This document shows, piece after piece, positions 26,512 through 34,549 of a stretch of DNA of 64,000 nucleotides. The position numbers and the translations under genes were made by a program. This DNA comes from JAICYJ01 sp045806525 (GTDB lineage: Bacteria; Actinomycetota; Thermoleophilia; Gaiellales; JAICJC01), in the NCBI GenBank assembly GCA_045806525.1, contig JBJMJD010000014.1, positions 1 through 64,000 of the forward strand, read 5' to 3'. Below the pieces are notes generated by a model that worked only from the letters and a program-made list of their open reading frames with translations, was not told the DNA's origin and ran no database searches. Every line of letters begins with the position of its first letter. Position 1 is the stretch's first letter.

Positions 26512-26946
26512 CCCGGTCTCGGCCCAGTCCCGCTCCAGGTCGACCACCACGTGCGTGATCGGCACGTCGAACTTCTCCTCGGCCCGCTCGACCGTCTTCT
26601 TCTCCAGCCAGTTCGACCGCTCCCGCGGGTGCGTCGAGATCACGATCTCGTCGGCGTCGAACTCGAACAGCGCGTCCTCGATCGCCCGCACCGGGTCGCT
26701 GTCGCCCACCGCCCCGCGGGCCTGGATGCCGCTCGCCTGCAGGTGCTCGATCGATTCGGCCAGCCGCTGCTCCGCACCCTCGCGGGCCTTGTCCACGTCC
26801 GCGAACAGGTGCCGCAGCCGCGTGTTCAGGGCCGGTGCCACGACCAGCACCTCGGCCCCGTCAGCCGCGCGAGCGCGCAGATCATCGAGCAGCTCGCGCC
26901 CGGCCACGGTCTCGTTGGCGACCACAAGGATCCGCCGTTCGGCCAT
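26509..26946 (-). CDS. Universal-stress-protein-like nucleotide-binding protein
   Basis: 145 residues with a Rossmann-like alternation: RRILVVANETVAGRELLDDL at the start, DPVRAIEDALFEFDADEIVISTHPRERSNWLEKKTVERA, then VPITHVVVDLE. The (D/E)EIVISTHP segment and C-terminal strand resemble UspA-family proteins, but the classic G-x2-G-x9-G(S/T) loop is not clear. The role is unknown. TAGTCT is 6 nt before the ATG. Confidence 0.7.
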   Translation of the reverse strand: MAERRILVVANETVAGRELLDDLRARAADGAEVLVVAPALNTRLRHLFADVDKAREGAEQRLAESIEHLQASGIQARGAVGDSDPVRAIEDALFEFDADEIVISTHPRERSNWLEKKTVERAEEKFDVPITHVVVDLERDWAETG

Positions 26947-26952
26947 GTCGGC

Positions 26953-26958
26953 AGACTA
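26953..26958 (-). promoter_or_regulatory. Putative leaderless promoter (TAGTCT, 6 nt)
   Basis: TAGTCT, then GCCGAC, then the ATG at 26946. TGCCGACATG across the start is shared with the starts at 16592 and 31917. Confidence 0.45.
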
Positions 26959-26989
26959 GCGCAGTATCGTGACGATTGCAGCTAACTCG

Positions 26990-27940
26990 CTACCGCGCGG
27001 TCAGCGCCTCCGTCAGCTTCGGCATCACCGTCAGCACGTCCCCGACCACGCCGAGGTCGGCGAACTCGAAGATGGGCGCGTTCACGTCCTTGTTGATCGC
27101 CACGATCACCCCGGCGTTGGCCATCCCCACCTTGTGCTGGATCGCCCCCGAGATGCCGCAGGCGACGTACAGCTTGGGCGACACCGTCTTGCCGGTCTGC
27201 CCCACCTGCATCGAGTACGACGTCCAGCCCGCGTCGACCACGGCCCGCGTCGCCGCCACCTCACCGCCCAGCGCCCTGGCCAGCTGCTCCACCACCGGGA
27301 TGTTCTCCGGCCCGCCGATGCCGCGGCCGAACGCCACCAGCACGTCTGCCTCGGTGATGTCGACCCCGCCCGTCTCGGCCTGCTCGCGACCGGCCATGCG
27401 CGCCGCCGACGACCAGTCCTGCACCGTCACCGCCACCCGCTCCACCGGCGCCGTGCCCGACCCGGTCGGCTCCGACGCGAACGCGTTCGCGCGGCCCAGG
27501 ATGATCGCCGGAGACGACGCGAACGTCGATTCGACCATCACCGTGTCGCCCAGCGCCGGTCGCACCGCGACCGCGCCGCCGTCGTCCAGTGTGAAGTCGG
27601 TCGTCTCGCAGTTGATGCCGGAGCCGACCCGCGCCGCCAGCCCCGCGGCCACGTCGGCCGAGACGACGCCGGCGCCGAACACCACCGCGTCGGCCTCCCG
27701 CGCATGCGGTTCCAGCGCATCCACTAGCGGCTGTGGCAATCCCGCCAGCGCCGCGTCGTCTGCGACCAGCACCCTGGACGCGCCGTAGGCACCGAGGCCC
27801 CCCGCCCACGCATCGTCGATGCCGGAGCCGCCCACGAACGCGGTCACCTCGCCGCCCAACGATGCCGCCTTCGCCAGCACGCCCAGGCTGTTCGGGTTGA
27901 ACGCTCCCTCGTCGTGATCCATGAACACGATCGTCGCCAT
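26990..27940 (-). CDS. etfA: Electron transfer flavoprotein alpha subunit
   Basis: 316 residues. The FAD-binding signature QVGQTGKTVSPKLYVACGIS followed by GAIQHKVGM and the ending VVGDVLTVMPKLTEAL are diagnostic. With EtfB it collects electrons from acyl-CoA dehydrogenases and delivers them to the ETF:quinone oxidoreductase. Its ATG directly follows the etfB stop (TAGATG). Confidence 0.96.
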   Translation of the reverse strand: MATIVFMDHDEGAFNPNSLGVLAKAASLGGEVTAFVGGSGIDDAWAGGLGAYGASRVLVADDAALAGLPQPLVDALEPHAREADAVVFGAGVVSADVAAGLAARVGSGINCETTDFTLDDGGAVAVRPALGDTVMVESTFASSPAIILGRANAFASEPTGSGTAPVERVAVTVQDWSSAARMAGREQAETGGVDITEADVLVAFGRGIGGPENIPVVEQLARALGGEVAATRAVVDAGWTSYSMQVGQTGKTVSPKLYVACGISGAIQHKVGMANAGVIVAINKDVNAPIFEFADLGVVGDVLTVMPKLTEALTAR

Positions 27941-28726
27941 CTAGATCACGCCCCTCTCGGCCAGGAACTCGATGATCGCGCCGGCCGAGTCTCCGCCCGA
28001 ATCCTCGATCCGCCGACCCTCCTGCTTGGCCGGCGGCGGCGACACGCTGCGCACCACGCTCTTCGCCCCGGCCTCGCCCACCCGCGCCGGGTCGATCCCG
28101 GCGTCCGCGGCAGAGACCTGGTCGGTCGGCTTCTTCTTGGCACCCATGATCGCCTTGATCGAGGGCAGCCTCGGCGTGTTGATCGCATCCGACACCGAGA
28201 TCACCGCCGGCAGCGGCGCCTCGATCACGTCGTAGCCGTGCTCGGTCTGGCGCTTGGCCCGCAGCGTCCCGCCCTCCAGCGACAGAGACGCCACCTGCGT
28301 CACCAGCGGCCTGCGCAGGTGGTCGGCGACCGCCGCAGCCATCACGTAGCAGTCGGCGTCGGACGCCTGCTGGCCGAGGATCACGAGGTCGGCGTTCTGC
28401 CCCTCGAGCACCGTCGCCAGCGCGTACGCCGTGCCGCTGATGTCGGAGCCGGCCAGCGCCGGATCGGTCAGCAGCACGACCCGGTCGGCGCCCAGCGCCA
28501 GCGCCTTCTGCAGCGGCCGCTGGGCGTTCTCGCGGCCCATGCAGACGGCCACGATCTCCTCCACCTCATGGCCCGCCTCGCGCAGCTTGATCGCCTCTTC
28601 CAGGCCGTGCACGTCGAACGGATTCAGCTCGCTGTCGCCCGACCGGTCGAGCCGGTATGTGGACGGGTCGAGCCGCTTCGCGCTGGTCGCGCTCGGCACC
28701 TCTTTCACGCAAACTGCGATGTTCAA
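27941..28726 (-). CDS. etfB: Electron transfer flavoprotein beta subunit
   Basis: 261 residues. NIAVCVKEVPS at the start, NPFDVHGLEEAIKLREAG and the AMP/recognition-loop region (LPAVISVSDAINTPRLPSIK) are typical. The start is a TTG at 28726 with a strong GGGGGAGAGGG just before it, and the family N-terminus begins exactly there. It follows the crotonase gene by 31 bp on the same strand, tying ETF to the acyl-CoA genes upstream. Confidence 0.95.
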   Translation of the reverse strand: MNIAVCVKEVPSATSAKRLDPSTYRLDRSGDSELNPFDVHGLEEAIKLREAGHEVEEIVAVCMGRENAQRPLQKALALGADRVVLLTDPALAGSDISGTAYALATVLEGQNADLVILGQQASDADCYVMAAAVADHLRRPLVTQVASLSLEGGTLRAKRQTEHGYDVIEAPLPAVISVSDAINTPRLPSIKAIMGAKKKPTDQVSAADAGIDPARVGEAGAKSVVRSVSPPPAKQEGRRIEDSGGDSAGAIIEFLAERGVI

Positions 28727-28757
28727 CCCTCTCCCCCTGCTTCGTATGCTGGTTGCA

Positions 28758-29533
<776 letters not shown>

Positions 29534-29534
<1 letters not shown>

Positions 29535-29929
29535 CAGGAGGCCAGCCTGGTCTCGAGGAAGTCGACGATCTCCGCAGTGGGAGCCCCAGGCGTATACACC
29601 TCGGCCACGCCCTGCTCCTTCAGCACCGGGATGTCGTCAGCCGGGATGGTGCCGCCGAGCACCACCAGCACGTCGTCGGCGCCCTGGTCCCGCAGCAGCT
29701 CCATGATGCGCGGCACCAGCGTCATGTGCGCACCCGACAGGATCGACAGGCCAACCGCGTCGGCATCCTCCTGGATCACCGTCTCGACGATCTGCTCCGG
29801 CGTCTGGTGCAGGCCGGTGTAGATCACCTCCATGCCCGCGTCGCGCAGGGTGCGGGCGATGATCTTTGCTCCGCGATCGTGCCCGTCCAAGCCGGGCTTC
29901 GCGACGACGACTCGAATCGGGCGGTCCAT
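29534..29929 (-). CDS. icmB: B12-binding small subunit of an acyl-CoA mutase (IcmB-like)
   Basis: 131-residue cobalamin-binding domain. The base-off/His-on motif D-x-H-x-x-G is DGHDRG (D15, H17, G20); GLSILSGAH and the GGTIP loop complete the B12 site. Separate coding of this domain is the IcmA/IcmB and split-MCM arrangement. It lies just downstream of the cupin gene that follows the large subunit and is coupled to the crotonase gene. The symbol rests on the specificity residues of the large subunit. Confidence 0.88.
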
Positions 29930-29967
29930 ATTGTCCGCGAGTCTACCCAGCGCACCCAGGCAACGGG

Positions 29968-30288
29968 TCACTCGGTCTCGGCAGGCGCAAACGCGACCAG
30001 CAGCTCCAGCCGCTGCTCGATCGAGTGGAAGCGGTGCTCGACGTGCCTGGCGACGTACACCACGGACCCGGCCCGCACCGCGCGATCCTCGCCGTCGACG
30101 TGGACCCGGGCGCGCCCGGCGATCACGTAGTAGATCTCGTCCTCGCGGTGCGGGCCCTGCGGGTCGTCCGCGCCCGCCTCCAGCACGTACAACCCGGCGC
30201 TGATCGAGGGCACGCGCAGGAACTCCTGGTAGAGCCGGCCCGCCGCCACGCGGTCGGCCTCGACCTGTGCGATCTCGTAGGCGTCCAC
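29968..30288 (-). CDS. Small cupin protein
   Basis: 106 residues, one cupin barrel. Metal ligands are likely in GPHREDEIYYVIAGRARV (motif 1: H, E, E) and HVEHRFH (motif 2: H). The role is unknown; lying between the mutase subunit genes suggests a link to acyl-CoA or cofactor handling. The start is GTG at 30288, with TAGGAT 6 nt upstream whose TAG is the stop of the mutase large subunit. Confidence 0.82.
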   Translation of the reverse strand: MDAYEIAQVEADRVAAGRLYQEFLRVPSISAGLYVLEAGADDPQGPHREDEIYYVIAGRARVHVDGEDRAVRAGSVVYVARHVEHRFHSIEQRLELLVAFAPAETE

Positions 30289-30294
30289 GCACCG

Positions 30295-30300
30295 ATCCTA
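30295..30300 (-). promoter_or_regulatory. -10-like TAGGAT embedded in the icmA stop codon
   Basis: TAGGAT, 6 nt, then the cupin GTG. The hexamer starts with the TAG stop of the mutase large-subunit gene, as also seen at 26506-26511. Confidence 0.45.
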
Positions 30301-31917
30301 GAACACGGGCGTTTCGCGGTACACGCCCCATACCGACCGCAGGGCGTCGCAGATCTCGCCCTCGCTGGCGTAGGCCCGCGCGCACTCGACCAGGTGCGGC
30401 ATTACATTCTCGTCCGCGGCAGCGGCCCGCTGCAGCCCGGCCAGGGCCGTGTCCACCGCGGCCTGGCTGCGATCGCCTCGCACGGCCCGCAGCCGCGCAA
30501 CCTGCCGCTCCTCGACCTCGAACGGCACCTGCAGCGTCTCCAGCGGCTGGTCGTCGCCCTCGGTGAACGCGTTCACGCCCACGATCGCTCGCCGGCCCGA
30601 CTCCACCTCCTGCTGGAACCGGAAGCTGGCCTCTGCGATCTCGCGCTGGAAGAAGTTCTCGTTCAGGGCCGCGACCACGCCGCCCAGCCGGTCGATGCGG
30701 TCGAAGTAGTCGTAGGCCTGGCGCTCCAACTCGTCGGTCAGCGACTCCACCAGCCACGAACCGCCCAGGGGGTCGGCGACGCTGGTCACGCCGGTCTCGT
30801 GTGCGATCACCTGCTGGGTGCGCAGCGCCAAGCGGGCCGCATGCTCGGTCGGCAGCGCCAGCGCCTCGTCGTAGCTGTTGGTGTGCAGCGACTGGGTGCC
30901 GCCCATCACTGCCGCCAGCGCCTCGATGGCGGTGCGCACGATGTTCACCTGGGGCTGCTGCGCGGTCAGCGAGACGCCCGCCGTCTGTGTGTGGAAACGC
31001 ATCAACAGCGCCCGCTCCGTCGTGGCGCCGTAGCGCTCGCGCAGCACCCGCGCCCAGATCCGCCTGGCAGCGCGGTACTTGGCGATCTCCTCGAAGAAGT
31101 CGATGTGCGCGTTGAAGAAGAACGACAGCCGCGGTGCGAACTCGTCGACGTCCAGCCCGCGCGCGATCGAGTGCTCGACGTAGGCGAACCCGTCGGCCAG
31201 GGTGAACGCCAGCTCCTGCGCGGCGGTCGCTCCCGCCTCGCGGATGTGGTAACCCGAGATCGACACCGGGTGCCAGCGTGGCATGGTGCGGGTACACCAC
31301 TCGATCATGTCGATCATCAGCCGCATCGACGGCTCCGGTGGGAAGATCCACTCCTTCTGGGCGATGTACTCCTTGAGGATGTCGGCCTGGATCGTGCCGC
31401 CCAGGCGCTCGGCGGAGACGCCCTGACGCTCGGCCACGCACACATACTGGGCAAGCACGATGGCGGCCGGCGCATTCACGGTCATCGAGGTGGTGACCTG
31501 GTCGAGCGGGATGCCGCGGAACAGGTCCTCCATGTCGGCCAGCGTGTCAACCGCTACCCCCTCGCGCCCGACCTCGCCCAGGGAGCGGGCGTGGTCCGAG
31601 TCGTAGCCCATCAAGGTGGGCATGTCGAACGCCGTCGAGAGGCCGGTCTGCCCGTGGTCGAGCAGGTAGCGGAAGCGCCGGTTGGTCTCCTCGGCGGTGC
31701 CGAAGCCGGCGAACTGCCGCATCGTCCATGTCCTGCCGCGGTACATCGATCCGTAGACGCCGCGGGTGAACGGGTAGCTGCCGGGATCGCCGAGGTCGCG
31801 GTCGTAGTCGATCGGCGTCGTCTCGGGCGTATACAGCGGCTCGAGCGGAATGCCGGAGATGGTCGCGTGCTGATCTGCGGCTGCGCCGTCTGGATCGGGG
31901 ACGCGGGCGGTCGCCAT
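30298..31917 (-). CDS. icmA: Isobutyryl-CoA mutase-type large subunit (IcmA-like)
   Basis: 539-residue TIM-barrel subunit of an adenosylcobalamin-dependent acyl-CoA mutase, lacking its own B12 domain (supplied by the separate small subunit). Two residues set substrate choice in this family. Methylmalonyl-CoA mutase has Tyr and Arg 118 residues apart (Tyr89/Arg207); isobutyryl-CoA mutase has Phe and Gln (Phe80/Gln198). Here F69 (RQFAGFGT) and Q187 (EYIAQKEWIFPP) are exactly 118 apart and match isobutyryl-CoA mutase. Predicted reaction: isobutyryl-CoA to n-butyryl-CoA. Databases may label it methylmalonyl-CoA mutase. The promoter is leaderless (TAACCT, 6 nt). Confidence 0.85.
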   Translation of the reverse strand: MATARVPDPDGAAADQHATISGIPLEPLYTPETTPIDYDRDLGDPGSYPFTRGVYGSMYRGRTWTMRQFAGFGTAEETNRRFRYLLDHGQTGLSTAFDMPTLMGYDSDHARSLGEVGREGVAVDTLADMEDLFRGIPLDQVTTSMTVNAPAAIVLAQYVCVAERQGVSAERLGGTIQADILKEYIAQKEWIFPPEPSMRLMIDMIEWCTRTMPRWHPVSISGYHIREAGATAAQELAFTLADGFAYVEHSIARGLDVDEFAPRLSFFFNAHIDFFEEIAKYRAARRIWARVLRERYGATTERALLMRFHTQTAGVSLTAQQPQVNIVRTAIEALAAVMGGTQSLHTNSYDEALALPTEHAARLALRTQQVIAHETGVTSVADPLGGSWLVESLTDELERQAYDYFDRIDRLGGVVAALNENFFQREIAEASFRFQQEVESGRRAIVGVNAFTEGDDQPLETLQVPFEVEERQVARLRAVRGDRSQAAVDTALAGLQRAAAADENVMPHLVECARAYASEGEICDALRSVWGVYRETPVF

Positions 31918-31923
31918 GTCGGC

Positions 31924-31929
31924 AGGTTA
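31924..31929 (-). promoter_or_regulatory. Putative leaderless promoter of the mutase gene (TAACCT, 6 nt)
   Basis: TAACCT, GCCGAC, ATG. An overlapping TATAAC two bases upstream is an alternative -10. Confidence 0.45.
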
Positions 31930-31959
31930 TACCCCGGCCTCGGCTGTGCTCGTTCGTTC

Positions 31960-32235
31960 CTAGTACACGGAGACGGCCCGCTCGGCCGTCCAGGTGTGGC
32001 CGCTCTTGGTGACGTGCACCGTGAACTCGTGGCCGTTCGAGGTCTTGACCGTGCAGTCGGCGATGCTGCCGTTGACCGCGCAGTGCACGTCGGTGGCCTT
32101 GACCGGAGCCATCTCGCGGTTCACGTCATCGCGCACCTTGCCCTCCATCCACGAGTGGGTGGGGTGGAAGTGGTGGTAGAACGGCACTCCCAGCAGCAGC
32201 ACGGGGAGCAGCACGAATCGACGTAGCCGGCGCAT
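31960..32235 (-). CDS. Small secreted or membrane-anchored protein, DUF4333-like
   Basis: 91 residues: basic start MRRLRRF, a short hydrophobic segment (VLLPVLLLGVPFY), then an extracytoplasmic domain with two cysteines (VHCAVNGSIADCTVKTSNG) and a final strand HTWTAERAVSVY. The Cys-x6-DC pattern resembles DUF4333 of actinobacterial exported proteins; this is by eye. The ribosome site is weak (AAGG close to the ATG). Confidence 0.55.
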   Translation of the reverse strand: MRRLRRFVLLPVLLLGVPFYHHFHPTHSWMEGKVRDDVNREMAPVKATDVHCAVNGSIADCTVKTSNGHEFTVHVTKSGHTWTAERAVSVY

Positions 32236-32272
32236 ACCTTGGAGATCGGCAGGCCCGGGAAAACCTTGACGC

Positions 32273-32848
32273 TCAGGCCAACGAGCTCCCAGGCTGCCAC
32301 AGCACGTCGCCGCAGCCCTCGTCGTTGTGGACGCGGGCGAGGATGAACAGCAGGTCGGACAGCCGGTTCAGGTAGGACAACGCGTGCGGGTTGACTGTCG
32401 CCTCAGCCGACAACGCAACCACGTGACGCTCGGCGCCGCGGCAGACGGTGCGCGCCAGGTGCAGTGCCGCCGACTGGGGCGTTCCGCCCGACAGCACGAA
32501 GCTGGTGAGGGGCGCGAGCCGCTCACCCTGCTCGTCGCAGGCCGCCTCGAGAGCGGCCACGTGCTGCTCGGTGATGCGGAGCCGCGACTTGCCGTGCCCG
32601 CGCTCGGTGTCGATCGGCACCGCCAGATCCGCGCCGAGGTCGAACAGGTCGTTCTGGACGCGGCGCAGCAGATCGGCGGCGGCCGGCTCGAGCCCGGTCG
32701 CGATCGCAACACCGATGGCCGCGCCGGTCTCATCGACCGTGCCGTAGGCCCAGATCCGGGCCGAACTCTTCGACACGCGCTCACCGTCGCCGAGCGACGT
32801 CTCGCCGGCGTCGCCTGCACGCGTGTAGATGCGGTCGAGGCGAACCAT
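32273..32848 (-). CDS. Cob(I)alamin adenosyltransferase, PduO type
   Basis: 191 residues. It makes adenosylcobalamin from ATP and cob(I)alamin. Motifs: IYTRAGDAGETSLGDG (ATP site), RGAERHVVAL and YLNRLSDLLFILAR. It provides the cofactor for the mutase encoded 400 bp downstream on the same strand. The ATG at 32848 fits the family start; TACCCT is 9 nt upstream. Confidence 0.93.
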   Translation of the reverse strand: MVRLDRIYTRAGDAGETSLGDGERVSKSSARIWAYGTVDETGAAIGVAIATGLEPAAADLLRRVQNDLFDLGADLAVPIDTERGHGKSRLRITEQHVAALEAACDEQGERLAPLTSFVLSGGTPQSAALHLARTVCRGAERHVVALSAEATVNPHALSYLNRLSDLLFILARVHNDEGCGDVLWQPGSSLA

Positions 32849-32857
32849 CAGGCACAC

Positions 32858-32863
32858 AGGGTA
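32858..32863 (-). promoter_or_regulatory. -10-like TACCCT, 9 nt before the adenosyltransferase
   Basis: TANNNT box at leaderless spacing, with no ribosome site seen between it and the ATG. Confidence 0.35.
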
Positions 32864-32882
32864 GTTGCGGCGGCGGACACCG

Positions 32883-33308
32883 TCAGCAGGCTGCCGACCC
32901 CGCTGCGATCGCGTCGCCCATGCGGCGCCGTTGCTCGGCACTGCGGGTAAAGGCGGGAGCTTCCATGGCGATAGGCCGGCCCTCGAAGGGGTCGCCGGGA
33001 AACCGCGGGTACAGGTGAAGGTGGAGGTGGCGGATCCAGTTGCCATGGATCTCGTAGTTCATCTTCTCGGGGTCGAGCAGCGTGCTGAGCGCGCGAGCAA
33101 CGACCATCGAATCGCGCCAGAAGGCGACCATCTCGTCGTCAGGCAGATGGAACGGCTCCTCCACGTGGCGCCTGGCCACGACGCACGCGTAGCCCGGCAG
33201 CACGGCCACCGGCGGCGCCGAAACCCAGGTGGCGTCCAGCTCGGCGATCACGTCCAACGGACGCCCGCTCGCGCAGATCGGACATCGGGTGCGTTCGATC
33301 GACGACAT
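32883..33308 (-). CDS. HIT-family hydrolase or transferase
   Basis: About 141 residues. The histidine triad is HLHLHLYPRF, preceded by the family N-terminal pattern LPGYACVVARRHVEEPFHL. An N-terminal CPIC may bind zinc. Likely a nucleotide phosphoramidase or dinucleotide hydrolase; the substrate is unknown. ATG at 33308 is favoured by TATGCT 7 nt upstream; the ATG at 33320 is the alternative. Confidence 0.88.
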   Translation of the reverse strand: MSSIERTRCPICASGRPLDVIAELDATWVSAPPVAVLPGYACVVARRHVEEPFHLPDDEMVAFWRDSMVVARALSTLLDPEKMNYEIHGNWIRHLHLHLYPRFPGDPFEGRPIAMEAPAFTRSAEQRRRMGDAIAAGSAAC

Positions 33309-33315
33309 CGGTTCG

Positions 33316-33321
33316 AGCATA
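33316..33321 (-). promoter_or_regulatory. -10-like TATGCT, 7 nt before the HIT protein start
   Basis: TATGCT at leaderless spacing. Its divergent counterpart for the MFS gene lies at 33341-33346. Confidence 0.35.
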
Positions 33322-33340
33322 CATTCCGCCGAGACCCGGA

Positions 33341-33346
33341 TACCGT
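33341..33346 (+). promoter_or_regulatory. Putative leaderless promoter of the MFS gene (TACCGT, 6 nt)
   Basis: TACCGT, six bases, ATG at 33353. No ribosome site. Confidence 0.4.
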
Positions 33347-33352
33347 GTCGCG

Positions 33353-34549
33353 ATGAGTCCCCGCCCGCGAACGACGCTGATCATTGCAGTCATCGCCCAG
33401 GCGGCGGTCTCGGTCGTGCAGTTCGGCCTGCCCGCCATCGGCGTGGACATCCAGAACGCGTTCGGCCTGGGACCGGCCGGGTTCGGGGCCGTGTTCGCCG
33501 CCGTGGGCCTCGGCTCCGCGGTCGCGCTGATCCCGGCCGGCATGCTGGTCGATCGCTTCGGGGCGCGCCCCGTGCTCCTGATCGGCGCCGCCATCAACCT
33601 CTGTGCCTACCTCGCGGCCTCGGTCGCGCCGAACGCCGCGCTGTTCGCCGGCGCCATCTTCCTGGCCGGCATCGGCTCGTCGGCCGTCCCCGTGGCCGGC
33701 ATGAGCAGCCTGCTGAGGGAGTTCCCTCCGGAACGGCGTGGGGTCGCCCTTGGCTGGCGGCAGCTGGCGGTGCCGATGGGGGGTGCCATCGGCGCGGCCG
33801 CCCTACCGGTGCTAGCCCACATCGGAGGCGTGCGGCTGGCGCTGATCGTGACGGCCGTCGCCACAGCCTCCACCGCCACCGTGTTCGCGTGGCTCTCGGC
33901 CGCCGGCGGCGGTAGCGCGAGGCGCATGCGGCTGGACGGCGCGCTCACCGCGCGCGGCATGCGCCCGCTGCTGGTCGTGGGCCTGTTCTACGTCTACGCG
34001 CTCGGCGCCTCGCTCACCTACATCGTCGCCGCCGCCCGTGACGACGGTCTCGGCAAGGCCGAGGCGGGCGCGCTGTTCGTGGTGCTGAACGTCTCGGCCG
34101 CGGCCTCCCGTCTGGTCTGGGGCCGGATGGCCGACCGCGGCGGCGGCACCCGCCGGGTACGCACCCTGGTCGAGATCGGCGTGCTGGCCGCGGTGGCCGG
34201 CCTCGCCATGGCGCCGGTGCTGCACGTTGGCTTCGTGCTGGCCGTGCCCGTCACCGTCGCGCTCGGCTTCGGCTGCTTCGGCTGGAACGGCGTGCTGTAC
34301 GTCACCGCCGGCGAGCTGGTCGGCCCCGACCGGGCGGCGCGCGCGGTGGGCGTGGCATCGACCATGGTGTTTGGCGCCGGCGCGCTGGCCGCGCCCGTCT
34401 CGGGGCTGGTCGCCGAGCACGCCGGCTACGACGTGATGTGGCTGACTGCGGCGGCCTCCTCGGCCGCCGGGGCGTTCTTCACCTGGCGCGCGCTGGCCTG
34501 GATGCGGCGGCCGCGCACCGCGGCGGCGGTTGGCGCTACGGCACGCTAG
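33353..34549 (+). CDS. Major facilitator superfamily transporter
   Basis: 398 residues with about 12 hydrophobic spans. The cytoplasmic loop between spans 2 and 3 carries MLVDRFGARPVLLIGAAIN, the MFS signature, and the matching second-half loop has RMADRGGGTRRVR. The substrate cannot be assigned; nitrate/cyanate- or organic-anion-type MFS look similar. The stop TAG overlaps the stop of the convergent GGDEF-EAL gene within CTAG. Confidence 0.88.
   Translation: MSPRPRTTLIIAVIAQAAVSVVQFGLPAIGVDIQNAFGLGPAGFGAVFAAVGLGSAVALIPAGMLVDRFGARPVLLIGAAINLCAYLAASVAPNAALFAGAIFLAGIGSSAVPVAGMSSLLREFPPERRGVALGWRQLAVPMGGAIGAAALPVLAHIGGVRLALIVTAVATASTATVFAWLSAAGGGSARRMRLDGALTARGMRPLLVVGLFYVYALGASLTYIVAAARDDGLGKAEAGALFVVLNVSAAASRLVWGRMADRGGGTRRVRTLVEIGVLAAVAGLAMAPVLHVGFVLAVPVTVALGFGCFGWNGVLYVTAGELVGPDRAARAVGVASTMVFGAGALAAPVSGLVAEHAGYDVMWLTAAASSAAGAFFTWRALAWMRRPRTAAAVGATAR

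Noticed and set aside
30298..31917. Methylmalonyl-CoA mutase large subunit
   Set aside because: The family is right but the two specificity positions are Phe and Gln rather than Tyr and Arg, so isobutyryl-CoA mutase is the better call.
29866..32226. A 786-codon open frame on the plus strand
   Set aside because: Antisense to the mutase large-subunit and cupin genes, which have strong motif and neighbourhood support.
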